Positions 10,259-19,088 of a DNA stretch of 64,000 nucleotides are shown here, piece by piece. The notes under the pieces were generated by a model. It was not told where the DNA came from. It searched no databases and saw nothing but the letters and a program-made list of their open reading frames with translations. A program made the position numbers and the translations under genes. The stretch's first letter is position 1. Every line of letters begins with the position of its first letter. The stretch lies in assembly GCF_020982545.1 (NCBI RefSeq), contig NZ_JAJKLK010000001.1, positions 992,001 to 1,056,000 of the forward strand. Reading direction: 5' to 3'. The DNA comes from Streptomyces sp. MNU76 (lineage in GTDB: Bacteria; Actinomycetota; Actinomycetes; Streptomycetales; Streptomycetaceae).

Positions 10259-10582
10259 TCAGGATTCGGTCTTCGGGCCCGTCTGCTGGAGGACCTCGAA
10301 GGTCCAGACGGAGGAGTCGGAGGCGGCGGGCCTGGGGCGGTCGCCGCCGCCCTGGTGGGCCTGCTTCATGGGGCCCTCCATCCATGCCTGGAAGGCGGCC
10401 TCGTCGCGCCAGCGGGTGTAGACGAGGTAGTTGTCGGTGCCGTCGACGGGGCGCAGCAGCTCGAACCACTCGAAGCCGTCGGAGTTCTCGACCACCCCGG
10501 CGCGGGAGGCGAACCGCTTCTCCAGCGTCTCGCGCTGCTCGGCCGGAACCGTGAGGACATTGATTTTTACCACGCTAGGCAC
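10259..10582 (-). CDS. Antibiotic biosynthesis monooxygenase (ABM) domain protein
   Basis: This 107-residue single-domain protein starts VPSVVKINVLTVPAEQ and contains GFEWFELLRPVDGTDNYLVY and TRWRDEAAFQAWM. This is the dimeric ferredoxin-like fold of ABM proteins, which includes heme-degrading and quinone-forming cofactor-free monooxygenases. The GTG at 10582 is preceded by AGAGGTG. The heme-binding residues of true HmoB/IsdG enzymes cannot be assigned confidently, so the activity is open. Confidence 0.75.
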   Translation of the reverse strand: MPSVVKINVLTVPAEQRETLEKRFASRAGVVENSDGFEWFELLRPVDGTDNYLVYTRWRDEAAFQAWMEGPMKQAHQGGGDRPRPAASDSSVWTFEVLQQTGPKTES

Positions 10583-10826
10583 ATGACACCTCTGAGTAAG
10601 CGGGCGCCCGAGTGGCGCCCTGACCTGGACGACGTGCGAGCCGTCAGCTACTCCGCCAGAGTAAGCAACGCGAGGACGACAGCAAGGCGGGAAGTCCGGG
10701 TGGGCCCCGAACGTCATCGTCCGCGAACCAGAACTGCGTCCACCCCCGTCGGGCTCGGAATCCTGGCGGAGCGGGTCCAGCGCGGTGAACGGCGGTTTCC
10801 GAAATCGGGGGGTACCGACGGTCGGA

Positions 10827-12089
10827 TCAACGCGGGCCGGACAGGACGTGAGCGGTGCTGGGAAGGCTCTTGGTGGATGCGGCCGTGGCCTTCTTCGGAG
10901 TGGCGGTGACCAGGGCGGAGGCGTCCTTGCAGTGGTCGGCTTTCTCCGCCGCCGTCATGGGGCGGGAGACCCAGTCGACGACACCCATCTCCTGCGGGAC
11001 GGGACCGGTGGCGACGAAGTCACGGACGTACCAGATGTAGTGGCCCCATTTGCGGTCCTTGTACGTCACCGTGTACTCACCCCCCGCCGTCTGCATCTTG
11101 GTGTTCCGGTTGACCCAGCCGACCTCCCCGGCCGGGACGGTGAGGTCCGTCTCGTTGGAGACCCTGCTCTCCCAGGTCCACTCGTGTCCGTAAGTGGTCT
11201 TGAAGCTGAGGCTGTACTCCCCGCCGACCAGGGCATTTCCGATCTTGTAGCTGGCTCCCAGCTCGACGCTGAGCGAGTTCTTGCCGCCGGTCGTGTCCCA
11301 CCAGCTCATCTTCTTCTGCTGCTCGATGCTGGTGCAGTTGTACGCGCGGGCCACCTCGTGGACCCCGCCGTAGCTGTAGGTGACGTCACCCTTGTGCTCG
11401 AACTTGCAGGTGGCGATCTTCTCGTCGCAGTCCGCGAAGAGCTGGGCGGCGGTCGGCGACTCCGCGTAGTTCCACTGGATGGAGCTGGTGAGATCGTCCA
11501 CACCATCCCCGACCGAGAGCTGAGCGCCGATCTGCCAGCTGGTGGAGTCGCCCTTCAGCCCGGGGTCGGCGAAGTGCCGGGCCTGGCAGTCGTTGAAGGT
11601 CTGGTACGAGCTGATGGCGTCGTTGAACGCGGCGGGCACCTGGTCGACCTGAAAGCCCGGCCCGTCGGGGGTGCACTTGCTCTCGGCGGTGAAACTCATG
11701 GACTTGCCCGTGTGGTTCGCGTCCAGGTACTCGGTGCCGATGACGACGGACGACTCCGCGGTCGTCTCCTCATCGGCCCGCAACTCGGCGGCGGTGCCCG
11801 CAACGTCGATCTTCTTCCGGAAGGCCGGGTTGGCGACGGCTGTGCGGACGTCCAGCGGAGCGTCCTTGACCCGGCCGTCGGTGGCTGCCGCGATGGCCGC
11901 CCGATAGGTCGGGAAACATTGCACGGGACCGCCGGACACATCGACGGTGCAATGTGATCCGGCTGTCTTCGAACCGGGCTCGGTGGTGGTCGCCAAGGCC
12001 GTGATCGGCACGGTCAGGGCCAGCACACTGGTGCCCGCCGCCGCAATGATCACGGTCTTCCTGGAACGGCTCTTCATCCGGTGCTTCAT
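10827..12089 (-). CDS. Secreted protein, beta-gamma-crystallin-like domain plus aerolysin-like region
   Basis: This 420-residue protein starts MKHRMKSRSRKTVIIAAAG with a Sec signal ending near ALA (~33). Residues ~45-170 (CFPTYRAAIAAATDGRV, then GTEYLDANHTGKSMSFT and FNDAISSYQTFNDCQARHF) resemble the secreted beta-gamma-crystallin proteins of Streptomyces. Residues ~185-365 are Thr/Ser-rich alternating beta-strand sequence, including YKIGNALVGGEYSLSFKT and LTVPAGEVGWVNRN. That pattern is reminiscent of ETX/MTX2-aerolysin pore-forming proteins. The tail is Ala/Lys/Thr-rich. The two-domain assignment is by pattern only. The gene is monocistronic, and a role as an exported toxin or lectin-like protein is inference. 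Confidence 0.55.
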   Translation of the reverse strand: MKHRMKSRSRKTVIIAAAGTSVLALTVPITALATTTEPGSKTAGSHCTVDVSGGPVQCFPTYRAAIAAATDGRVKDAPLDVRTAVANPAFRKKIDVAGTAAELRADEETTAESSVVIGTEYLDANHTGKSMSFTAESKCTPDGPGFQVDQVPAAFNDAISSYQTFNDCQARHFADPGLKGDSTSWQIGAQLSVGDGVDDLTSSIQWNYAESPTAAQLFADCDEKIATCKFEHKGDVTYSYGGVHEVARAYNCTSIEQQKKMSWWDTTGGKNSLSVELGASYKIGNALVGGEYSLSFKTTYGHEWTWESRVSNETDLTVPAGEVGWVNRNTKMQTAGGEYTVTYKDRKWGHYIWYVRDFVATGPVPQEMGVVDWVSRPMTAAEKADHCKDASALVTATPKKATAASTKSLPSTAHVLSGPR

Positions 12090-12379
12090 CTGCGGTGTGC
12101 CTCTTCGGGGCCAGGGGGTCGCCGGCCAGCCGCATGAGCAATGACTGGGCCAGTGCTTACGGACAGGGACGCTAGTTCAGCGAATCACGAGGCTTCTGAG
12201 GCTTGAGGGAAATCTGAGGTGCCCGGTACCGAGCCGACGCGTCATCAGCCCTCGGGTGGCGTAGCCGAGAAGAGCCTTCGCGACCGGGGCGCCGGTCGAC
12301 GTCCCTTCGATCCGGAGCCTGCCCCGACAGTCCTTGATCTCGTAGCGGTGCTACAGCGGTTCCGCGTTCCCATGCCGCG

Positions 12380-13429
12380 TCACGGCTTCTTCGTCTCCGA
12401 CTCCAGACGCTTGCGGGTCACCAGGCCGTAGACGCCCGGCTCCTCCTTGTCCTTCGTGATGCCTCGGGTGTTCTGGTAGACGATGACGGCCTGTTCGAGC
12501 TGGTCGTCGAAGTTCTGGTCGATGTCACCGGTGTAGAGACCCAACTGCCGCAGCCGGAGCTGGAGTTCGGTGACCTCGGGGTCGTCGTCGCCGACGCGCA
12601 GTGTCTTCGGGCCCCTCAGTCGGCTGTCGCCCGCCTCGTTCGCGTCGGCCGCCGAGGCGCCGGTGGAGGCGCCCGCGCTCGGCCCGCTCTCTTCGGGGCT
12701 CGGCGACACGGACGGCGACGGCGAGCCGGACGGCTTCGAGGGCGACGGAGAGGGCGACGGGCTCTTGGAGGGGCCCTGCGACCCCGCGCCGCCGCTCGAC
12801 GGTGCGGGCGCGGGCACCCCGCCCCCGGCGTCGGCGTCGGCGCCGCGCTCCCCGGACGGCTCCACCGGCGACGCCTCCCCGTCGGGCGACGTGTCCGGCA
12901 CGCTCGCCCGCCAGTCGTCCGGCAGCGCGCGGTCCCGCTCGGGTCCCTCGTACGAGAACAGCCCGCTCGCGAATCCGGCGGCGGCCATCACTCCGGCGGC
13001 GGCCGTCCCGGCGATGGCCACCATCAGCCCCGCACGGCGGCGGCGCCGGCCCCGGGCGCGCCCGGCCGACGTCGCCGTGCTCATCGTCGTCGTGGCCGGC
13101 GGCGTCGTGGTCAAGGGCATCACGGTCGTCGGCGCCGTGGTCAGCGGCATCGTGGTCGTCGGTGTGCGGTCGGGGACCGGCCCGGGGGCTTCGGCGGCTC
13201 CGGGGGTTTCGTACTGCCGCGCGGCGCCGTGGGGGACGTCGGTCTCGTCACCCAGCTCCACGTAAGGCCGTATCCGGAGGGGGTCGAAGTCCTCTGCGGC
13301 CGCCGCCTCGGCCGTACGGGTCTTCAGCAGGGCCTCGGACGCGCGGCGGGCGCACGCGCAGGACGGCGTGCCGTCCGAGGCCCGGGGTGTGAAGCACTCC
13401 GGGCATATGTGACTGGTCGGTTCACTCAC
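12380..13429 (-). CDS. Membrane-anchored peptidoglycan-binding protein with N-terminal zinc ribbon
   Basis: This 349-residue protein begins VSEPTSHICPECFTPRAS. Cys residues in CPEC...CACAR suggest a small zinc ribbon. A Thr/Pro-rich linker leads to one membrane helix (AGLMVAIAGTAAAGVMAAAG, ~156-175), then a long Ser/Pro/Gly stalk. The C-terminal PG_binding_1 domain runs from LRVGDDDPEVTELQLRLRQ to the end (VYGLVTRKRLESETKK). The zinc ribbon would be cytoplasmic and the peptidoglycan-binding domain extracellular. The GTG at 13429 has GGGGAGG upstream. It is divergent from the MFS exporter. Confidence 0.8.
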   Translation of the reverse strand: MSEPTSHICPECFTPRASDGTPSCACARRASEALLKTRTAEAAAAEDFDPLRIRPYVELGDETDVPHGAARQYETPGAAEAPGPVPDRTPTTTMPLTTAPTTVMPLTTTPPATTTMSTATSAGRARGRRRRRAGLMVAIAGTAAAGVMAAAGFASGLFSYEGPERDRALPDDWRASVPDTSPDGEASPVEPSGERGADADAGGGVPAPAPSSGGAGSQGPSKSPSPSPSPSKPSGSPSPSVSPSPEESGPSAGASTGASAADANEAGDSRLRGPKTLRVGDDDPEVTELQLRLRQLGLYTGDIDQNFDDQLEQAVIVYQNTRGITKDKEEPGVYGLVTRKRLESETKKP

Positions 13430-13638
13430 GTGTCGTTCCTCCCCGTGAAGACTCCAGAGTTTAAGCAAAGGGGCGACACGGAATCTCCCGAACATTTAGG
13501 GAATCGAGGGTTCCGGAAAAGCCTCGACAGGCCATAACCGGTCACACCGACCACCATGGGAACGGACATGGAGGAAGAGGAAGAAGGAGAGGAGACTGAG
13601 GGCGCTGTACGAGGCCCTCGGGTCCTCAGGAGGTCTGC

Positions 13639-15861
13639 ATGACCGACGACACCAGCCACGGGCCGGGCCCTCGCGAGCCCGCGCACGGGCCCACGAACGG
13701 AGCCTCCCGCGGGCCCGCCCGCACCGGCGCCGCCGCCGGCCGCACACTCCCGTCCGGACCCCGTGGCCACGGGGTCCCCACGTCGGAGCGGGTGCCCGGC
13801 GGGGTGATGGTCTCCATCGGGGCCCTGCTGCTGGGCATGCTGCTGGCCGCGCTGGACCAGACGATCGTGTCGACGGCGCTGCCGACGATCGTGAGCGACT
13901 TCGGCGGGCTGGAACACCTGTCGTGGGTGGTCACGGCGTACATGCTGGCCGCGACGGCGGCGACCCCGCTGTGGGGGAAGCTGGGCGACCAGTACGGCAG
14001 GAAGCGGCTGTTCCAGACGGCGATCGTGATTTTTCTCATCGGGTCGGCGCTGTGCGGAGCGGCCCAGGACATGTCCCAGTTGATCGGGTTCCGGGCCCTT
14101 CAGGGCCTCGGCGGCGGCGGGTTGATGGTGCTGTCGATGGCGATCGTCGGGGACCTCGTCCCACCGCGCGAACGCGGGCGCTACCAGGGGCTGTTCGGCG
14201 CGGTCTTCGGCGCGACGAGCGTGCTCGGTCCGCTGCTGGGCGGGCTGTTCACCGAGCATCTGAGCTGGCGTTGGGTGTTCTACGTCAACCTGCCCGTCGG
14301 AGCGGTCGCGTTGGTCGTCATCGCCGCCGTGCTGCGTATCCCGCGCCGCTCCGAACGGCATGTCATCGACTACCTCGGGACCTTCCTCATCGCCTCCGTG
14401 GCCACCTGTCTGGTCCTGGTCGCCTCCCTCGGCGGCACCACCTGGGACTGGAACTCGCCGCAGATCATCGGCCTCTCCGTGCTGGCCGTGCTGCTGGTCG
14501 TCGTCTTCGTGGCCGTCGAGCGGCGGGCCCCCGAACCCGTCCTGCCGCTCAAGCTGTTCCGCGTCCGCACCTTCACCCTGTCCGCCGTCATCAGCTTCGT
14601 CGTCGGCTTCGCGATGTTCGGGGCGATGACCTATCTGCCGACGTTCCTGCAGGTCGTGCACGGTGTCTCGCCGACCATGTCCGGTGTGCACATGCTGCCG
14701 ATGGTGTTCGGGCTGCTGCTGTCCTCGACGGTCTCCGGGCAGATCGTCAGCCGTACGGGCCGCTGGAAGGTGTTCCCGCTCGCCGGGACGGCCGTCACCA
14801 CGCTGGGCCTGCTGCTCCTGCACCAACTGGACGCCGACAGCGGCGACGGCGAGATGAGCGCGTACCTCTTCGTCTTCGGGGCCGGGCTCGGCCTCGTCAT
14901 GCAGGTCCTCGTCCTCATCGTGCAGAACGCCGTCTCCTACGAGGACCTCGGCGTCGCCACCTCCGGCGCCACCTTCTTCCGGTCCATCGGTGCCTCGTTC
15001 GGCGTAGCCGTCTTCGGTACGGTCTTCGCCGGCCACCTCGGCGACAAGCTCACCGACGCGCTCGACGGGGCCGCGCTGCCCGCCGGCGTCACCGTGGAGG
15101 GACTGAAGGCCGACCCCCGCGAGATCGCCGACCTCCCCGCCGCGCTGCGCCCGCCCGTCCTCGACGCGTACGCCTCCTCCATCACCGACGTCTTCGTCTA
15201 CGCGGCCCCGGTCGCGCTGCTCGGCTTCGTCCTCGCCTGGTTCCTGCGCGAGGACCGGCTGCGGGCGTCCGTGACGGCGCCGGACGCCACGGAGACGCTC
15301 GCCAGCAACCCGGTCGAGCGGTCGTCGTACGACGAGGTGTGCCGGGCGCTGTCGGTGCTCGGTTCCCGGGAGGGCCGCCGCGAGATCTACCGGAAGATCA
15401 CCGCTCGGGCCGGTTACGACCTGCTGCCCGCGACGAGCTGGCTGCTGCTGCGGATCCGGCGCTACGGCTGGGCCGAACCCGCCGTCCTCGCCGAGCGCAG
15501 CACCGTCCCGCTCGATGTGATCATGGCCGCGACCCGGCAGGTCGAGGAGTGCCGTCTCGCCCGGCGCGACGGCATCGACCTCGTCCTCACCGACGCCGGC
15601 CATGAAGCCGCAGACCGGCTCGCCAAGGCGCGCGAGGACTCCCTCGCCGAGCTCCTCGGCGACTGGTGGGGCCGCGACCGCCCCACCGACCTCGTCCGGC
15701 TCGTCGAGGAACTCAACGCCGAGCTGTGCGGCTCCGACGAGGAACGGCCGCACTCCCCAGGGGCGATCACCCGCCGGCCGGCCGGCGGGCGGGGCTCGGG
15801 GACACCGCCGACACCTCCCGCGCCTCCCACGGCTTCGACGTCGCCGTCAGTGCCTTCGTGA
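13639..15861 (+). CDS. DHA2-type MFS multidrug exporter with C-terminal winged-helix extension
   Basis: This 740-residue protein has residues ~58-540 forming a 14-helix drug:H+ antiporter. MLLAALDQTIVSTALPTI is the motif typical of EmrB/QacA exporters, followed by KLGDQYGRKRLF. After a break (residues ~545-555) there is a ~150-residue soluble tail. Its segment EIYRKITARAGYDLLPATSWLL...YGWAEPAVLAERSTV...LVLTDAGHEAADRL looks like a MarR-type winged helix. The tail probably faces the cytoplasm and may sense or regulate. The last ~30 residues overlap the convergent GNAT gene, so the native stop may lie earlier. The start at 13639 was chosen because AGGAGG lies 8 bases before it. Confidence 0.8.
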   Translation: MTDDTSHGPGPREPAHGPTNGASRGPARTGAAAGRTLPSGPRGHGVPTSERVPGGVMVSIGALLLGMLLAALDQTIVSTALPTIVSDFGGLEHLSWVVTAYMLAATAATPLWGKLGDQYGRKRLFQTAIVIFLIGSALCGAAQDMSQLIGFRALQGLGGGGLMVLSMAIVGDLVPPRERGRYQGLFGAVFGATSVLGPLLGGLFTEHLSWRWVFYVNLPVGAVALVVIAAVLRIPRRSERHVIDYLGTFLIASVATCLVLVASLGGTTWDWNSPQIIGLSVLAVLLVVVFVAVERRAPEPVLPLKLFRVRTFTLSAVISFVVGFAMFGAMTYLPTFLQVVHGVSPTMSGVHMLPMVFGLLLSSTVSGQIVSRTGRWKVFPLAGTAVTTLGLLLLHQLDADSGDGEMSAYLFVFGAGLGLVMQVLVLIVQNAVSYEDLGVATSGATFFRSIGASFGVAVFGTVFAGHLGDKLTDALDGAALPAGVTVEGLKADPREIADLPAALRPPVLDAYASSITDVFVYAAPVALLGFVLAWFLREDRLRASVTAPDATETLASNPVERSSYDEVCRALSVLGSREGRREIYRKITARAGYDLLPATSWLLLRIRRYGWAEPAVLAERSTVPLDVIMAATRQVEECRLARRDGIDLVLTDAGHEAADRLAKAREDSLAELLGDWWGRDRPTDLVRLVEELNAELCGSDEERPHSPGAITRRPAGGRGSGTPPTPPAPPTASTSPSVPS

Positions 15862-16321
15862 ACCAGTGGTCCGCGTACGCGTGGTCGTTGTGCGGGGCGC
15901 TCTCCGCGTAGCCGAGCCGGGCGTACAGCGCGCGGGCCTCCACCAGGTCGTTCCGGGTGTCCAGCACCATCCGTTCGGCGCCCAGCGCGCGGGCCGCGTC
16001 CTCGGCCGCCGTCACGAGCAGCGCGGCGCCGCCCCGGCCCCGGGCCCGCGGCCGTAGGTACACCCGCTTCAGCTCGGCGGTCGTGGCGTCCGCCAACCGC
16101 ACCCCCGCCGTGCCGACGGGCTCGCCCTCGTACCGTGCCACCAGCAGGAGTCCGCCCGGCGGTGCGAGGTACTCCCCGGTGTCCGCCGCGACCTCCCGCT
16201 CCAGTTCGCCCGGGTCCGTGGCACGCCCTTCGTGGAGCCGGTACCAGCGGTCGCTGACCTCCGTGTAGTACGCGCGCCAGAGGGACGCGGCCACGGGGGA
16301 GTCGTGGGGCTCGGCGGCCAC
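15767..16321 (-). CDS. GNAT family N-acetyltransferase
   Basis: This 184-residue protein has the acetyl-CoA-binding motif A, VYLRPRARGRGGAALLV (R/Q-x-x-G-x-G/A), at ~88-104, and the end of the fold, ARALYARLGYAES, at ~132-144. Both are diagnostic of GNAT. The acceptor substrate is unknown. The GTG at 16321 is the first usable start in frame; a stop lies ~95 bases further up and no strong ribosome site is visible, so the N-terminus is uncertain. The 3' end overlaps the end of the MFS gene by ~95 bases on the opposite strand. Confidence 0.75.
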   Translation of the reverse strand: MAAEPHDSPVAASLWRAYYTEVSDRWYRLHEGRATDPGELEREVAADTGEYLAPPGGLLLVARYEGEPVGTAGVRLADATTAELKRVYLRPRARGRGGAALLVTAAEDAARALGAERMVLDTRNDLVEARALYARLGYAESAPHNDHAYADHWFTKALTATSKPWEAREVSAVSPSPARRPAGG

Positions 16322-16599
16322 GGACCAGCGTTCCGGAGCCGGCGTGCCGGAGGTGAGGGGCGTGCGGGGCGTGGGGGCTGCGGAGCCGACGGGGTGTCGA
16401 ACGGGTCATGGCCGTCATTGTCGGGAGCGGGGCGGGGCGCCTCGCAAACGATTTACGCCGCCGCCCCGGGTGTCACGCGGTCGGCCCACGATCGTCCCGC
16501 GCGCACGCGCTTGCCGTTTGAACGAACGGGTTCGGGCAACCCGGTGCGAAACGGCCCGACGGGGCGAGACGCCCGGGCCGAGGACTCTGGAAGGCATTC

Positions 16600-17370
16600 A
16601 TGTCCACAGGATTGATCATCGCTTTGATCGTGATCGTGGCGCTCGTGGTTGTCGTGGCCGCCGTCCTGACGCTGCGCGCCCGCAGGGGCGCGGGCGGCGG
16701 CGGCTCGCTGAAGCGGCGCTTCGGCCCCGAGTACGACCGGACCGTGGCCCGCCACGACGGTGACGAGCGGGCCGCCGCCCGGGAACTCGCGGAGCGGGTC
16801 AAGCGGCACGGCGCGCTGGAGAAGCGGCCGCTGCCGAGCGCCGAGCGCGAACGGTACGAGTCGCGCTGGGCCGCCGCTCAGGAGCGCTTCGTCGACTCGC
16901 CCCGTGAGGCGGTCGCCGAGGCGGACCGGCTGATCTCCGAGGTGGCCGAGGCTCGCGGCTTCCCGGACGGGAGCCGCTACGAGACCCAGCTGGAGGCGCT
17001 CTCCGTCCACCACGCCCACCATGTGCACGGCTACCGCCGGGTGCACCTCGCGGCGCACACCACCGGCGACACCGCCCAGGGCCGCACGGGAGCGTTCGAC
17101 GGCAACGGCAACGGCAACGGCGTCGGCCCCGGTACCGGCACCGAGGACCTGCGCGAGGCCATGATCGAGGCCCGGGCCCTGTTCGAGGACCTGGTGACGC
17201 CGAGCCGCCGGGACGCGCGGGCGGACCGCGACGCCTCGGCCGGACACGCGGGCCGAGCCCACCGCGACGGCTCCGCGCGACGCGACGTGCGCGACGGTGC
17301 GGCCGCCGACGGCCGTCACCGGTCCCATCTGCCATGGGCGCCGGCCAGGCGCCACGCGAAAGGGAGTTGA
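16600..17370 (+). CDS. Single-span membrane protein with FVDxPRxAVxEAD domain
   Basis: This 256-residue protein starts MSTGLIIALIVIVALVVVVA, one N-terminal membrane helix, followed by a cytoplasmic, highly charged helical region. The segment RFVDSPREAVAEADRLISEV (~96-115) recurs in the next gene, so the pair are partial paralogues. A Gly/Asn spacer (NGNGNGNG) and an acidic helix (EDLREAMIEARALFEDLV) follow. This is a conserved Streptomyces protein of unknown function. It is co-oriented with, and only 5 bases from, the next gene, so they form an operon. Confidence 0.7.
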   Translation: MSTGLIIALIVIVALVVVVAAVLTLRARRGAGGGGSLKRRFGPEYDRTVARHDGDERAAARELAERVKRHGALEKRPLPSAERERYESRWAAAQERFVDSPREAVAEADRLISEVAEARGFPDGSRYETQLEALSVHHAHHVHGYRRVHLAAHTTGDTAQGRTGAFDGNGNGNGVGPGTGTEDLREAMIEARALFEDLVTPSRRDARADRDASAGHAGRAHRDGSARRDVRDGAAADGRHRSHLPWAPARRHAKGS

Positions 17371-17375
17371 GGGGG

Positions 17376-17990
17376 ATGACCGACGACATGACGAGGGGCG
17401 AGGGCATCCGCGAACGCGGTCCGCGTGACACGCGCGAGGCCGACGCGAGGCGGGACGGTACGCGGGCGAGCGGCATCCCTCCGGGCAGCCGGGCGGCGGA
17501 CGCGGCCGGCTCGGCGACGGGCGGCACCGGGGCTCCGCTGGTGGCCGGCCACGACACCGCGGACGGCCGCACCGGCGGCCGTACCGAGCACAGGACGATG
17601 GGCGTCCGCGACGAGCCCGCCGGGGCTCGGGGCGCGGACACCCCCGGCCCGGGCCGCGGCGAGGACCCCACCAGGGCCCCCGGCGGGAACGGCTCCAGGT
17701 CCGCCGGGTCCCCCCTGCTGCCCCATGACGAGAGCGACAAGTTGACGCTGCGGCTGCAGCACGCGGTCGGCGGGTTCGTCGACGAGCCCCGCTCCGCCGT
17801 CGAGGAGGCCGACCACGTCCTGGAGGAGGTCACCGCCCGCTTCACCGACGCGATGACCCAGCGGCGCCGCACCCTCCGCAACACCTGGGAGACCGGCGCC
17901 GACGACCGCGCCACCGCCACCGACACCGAACAGCTCCGCCTCGCCCTGCGCGACTACCGCGAGCTGACCGAACGGCTGCTGCGCCTCTGA
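17376..17990 (+). CDS. Cytoplasmic paralogue of the preceding membrane protein
   Basis: This 204-residue protein has a start at ATG 17376 preceded by GAGGGGG. The first ~110 residues are disordered and Arg/Gly/Asp-rich. The C-terminal ~85 residues are helical and contain GFVDEPRSAVEEADHVLEEV, matching the domain of the upstream gene, then an ALRDYRELTERLLRL end. There is no membrane segment. The shared domain and 5-base spacing suggest the two proteins interact or act at the same site. Function is unknown. Confidence 0.7.
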   Translation: MTDDMTRGEGIRERGPRDTREADARRDGTRASGIPPGSRAADAAGSATGGTGAPLVAGHDTADGRTGGRTEHRTMGVRDEPAGARGADTPGPGRGEDPTRAPGGNGSRSAGSPLLPHDESDKLTLRLQHAVGGFVDEPRSAVEEADHVLEEVTARFTDAMTQRRRTLRNTWETGADDRATATDTEQLRLALRDYRELTERLLRL

Positions 17991-18015
17991 CAGCGACAGC
18001 GACACTTGACGAGAC

Positions 18016-18050
18016 CGCGCCCCGGGTCGTGCCCCGGGGCGCGTTCTTCT
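18016..18050 (+). terminator. Strong hairpin terminator
   Basis: A perfect 11-bp stem, CGCGCCCCGGG with CCCGGGGCGCG, and a 6-base loop are followed by TTCTTCT. It closes the two-gene operon ending at 17990. Confidence 0.75.
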
Positions 18051-18130
18051 GTGCGGGGGCGCCATAGGGACGCCGGGGTCGTCAGGGGACCGGGTCGGCC
18101 GGACCGGTGCCGGGCGGCCGGGCGTCGGGC

Positions 18131-18550
18131 TCACCCCTCCTGGCGCTGCCGTCCCTCCCGGCGCTCACGCCACTGCCGTACGACCTCTTCCACGTCGTAG
18201 GGCTTCAGGCCGAGCGGCGGTCCCGGTGGGGGCTTGAACATCATGTCGCGGATCTTGACGTTGATCTCGGTGACGATCTTGCGGACGACGCGTTCGGAAG
18301 GGGCCTCGGCGGCCGTCGCGAGCGCGTCCTCGGCCTCCTTGCGCAGGGCCAGCGTCGGGGGCAGGACCGACAGGCCCTCGCGGGCCATCTTCCGTTTGAC
18401 CCACCACAGTTCGTCGTACGTGGTGTCGTCGCCCTCCAACGGCCGCCCGACGCCGGGGAGGCTCTTGAAGTCGCCGCGCGCCTCGGCGTCGCGGATCTGT
18501 TTGTCGACGAACGACTCGAAGCTGACACCGGGGGGCTTTCGCTCGGTCAT
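18131..18550 (-). CDS. DUF1992 (DnaJ-homologue-like) family protein
   Basis: This 139-residue protein has the DUF1992 signature. FVDKQIRDAEARGDFKSLPGVGRPL (here written in part) is followed by WWVKRKMAREGL and a C-terminal IRDMMFKPPPGPPLGLKPYD. The family is sometimes linked to eukaryotic DNAJC28 and Golgi retrograde traffic; in bacteria the role is not defined. The ATG at 18550 was chosen as the first Met before the conserved block. Confidence 0.75.
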   Translation of the reverse strand: MTERKPPGVSFESFVDKQIRDAEARGDFKSLPGVGRPLEGDDTTYDELWWVKRKMAREGLSVLPPTLALRKEAEDALATAAEAPSERVVRKIVTEINVKIRDMMFKPPPGPPLGLKPYDVEEVVRQWRERREGRQRQEG

Positions 18551-18668
18551 GCGTCCATTGTGCCGGAGCCCGCACAACAGGACGATCCGGCGATTTATCA
18601 TGCGGCGGCGGCGTGCCAAACGTGCCGTGCGCAGCGACAATTGGAGTTTGACCCGTTAGGAGCGGTAC

Positions 18669-19064
18669 GTGCTCGAACTCACCATGGCCTCGGTCTCCGA
18701 GGCGGACGCCGGGGCGACGGCCGGCATGCAGATGGCCGACGCGCCCAGCGAGCCGGGCGGCGTGCTCCGGGTGGGCCGCGATCGGGCGGTGTGCCGGCTC
18801 GCGACACCGGACGACTGGCTCTTCGTCTCCCGTGTGCACCTGGAGTTCCTGTGCGGCCCCGACGGGACCTGGCAGGTCACGTGGCTGCGCGGCTCGCACG
18901 CCGACCCGTCCTCCGAGGTGCGGCTGACCCTGCAGGGCCATCAGCCCTCGCCCCTGCCGTACGGCGGCACGGCGAAGCTGCCGCAGGGCAGCTCCGGCGA
19001 ACTCGTCATCCACGACCGCACGGCCCCCCGCAGCGTCAACGTGGGCTTCTACCACGAGGGCTGA
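18669..19064 (+). CDS. FHA-like domain protein
   Basis: This 131-residue protein begins at GTG 18669 with AGGAG 6-10 bases upstream. LRVGRDRAVCRLATPDDW followed by VSRVHLEF has the G-R-x(n)-S-R-x-H pattern of forkhead-associated phosphothreonine-binding domains. The remainder is compatible with the beta-sandwich. It is a short stand-alone domain with no kinase beside it. Its partner is unknown. Confidence 0.65.
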   Translation: MLELTMASVSEADAGATAGMQMADAPSEPGGVLRVGRDRAVCRLATPDDWLFVSRVHLEFLCGPDGTWQVTWLRGSHADPSSEVRLTLQGHQPSPLPYGGTAKLPQGSSGELVIHDRTAPRSVNVGFYHEG

Positions 19065-19088
19065 CGGGACCCGCTCCCCTCGACGGCG

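Noticed and set aside
13426..15753. 775-codon minus-strand frame
   Set aside because: It is the shadow of the MFS gene, with no start signal and a Gly/Glu/Gln-rich antisense composition.
16322..16418. N-terminal extension of the GNAT gene in another frame
   Set aside because: The upstream ATG frame reads Arg/His/Pro-rich and does not join the GNAT frame without a frame change. The evidence is too weak to call a frameshift.
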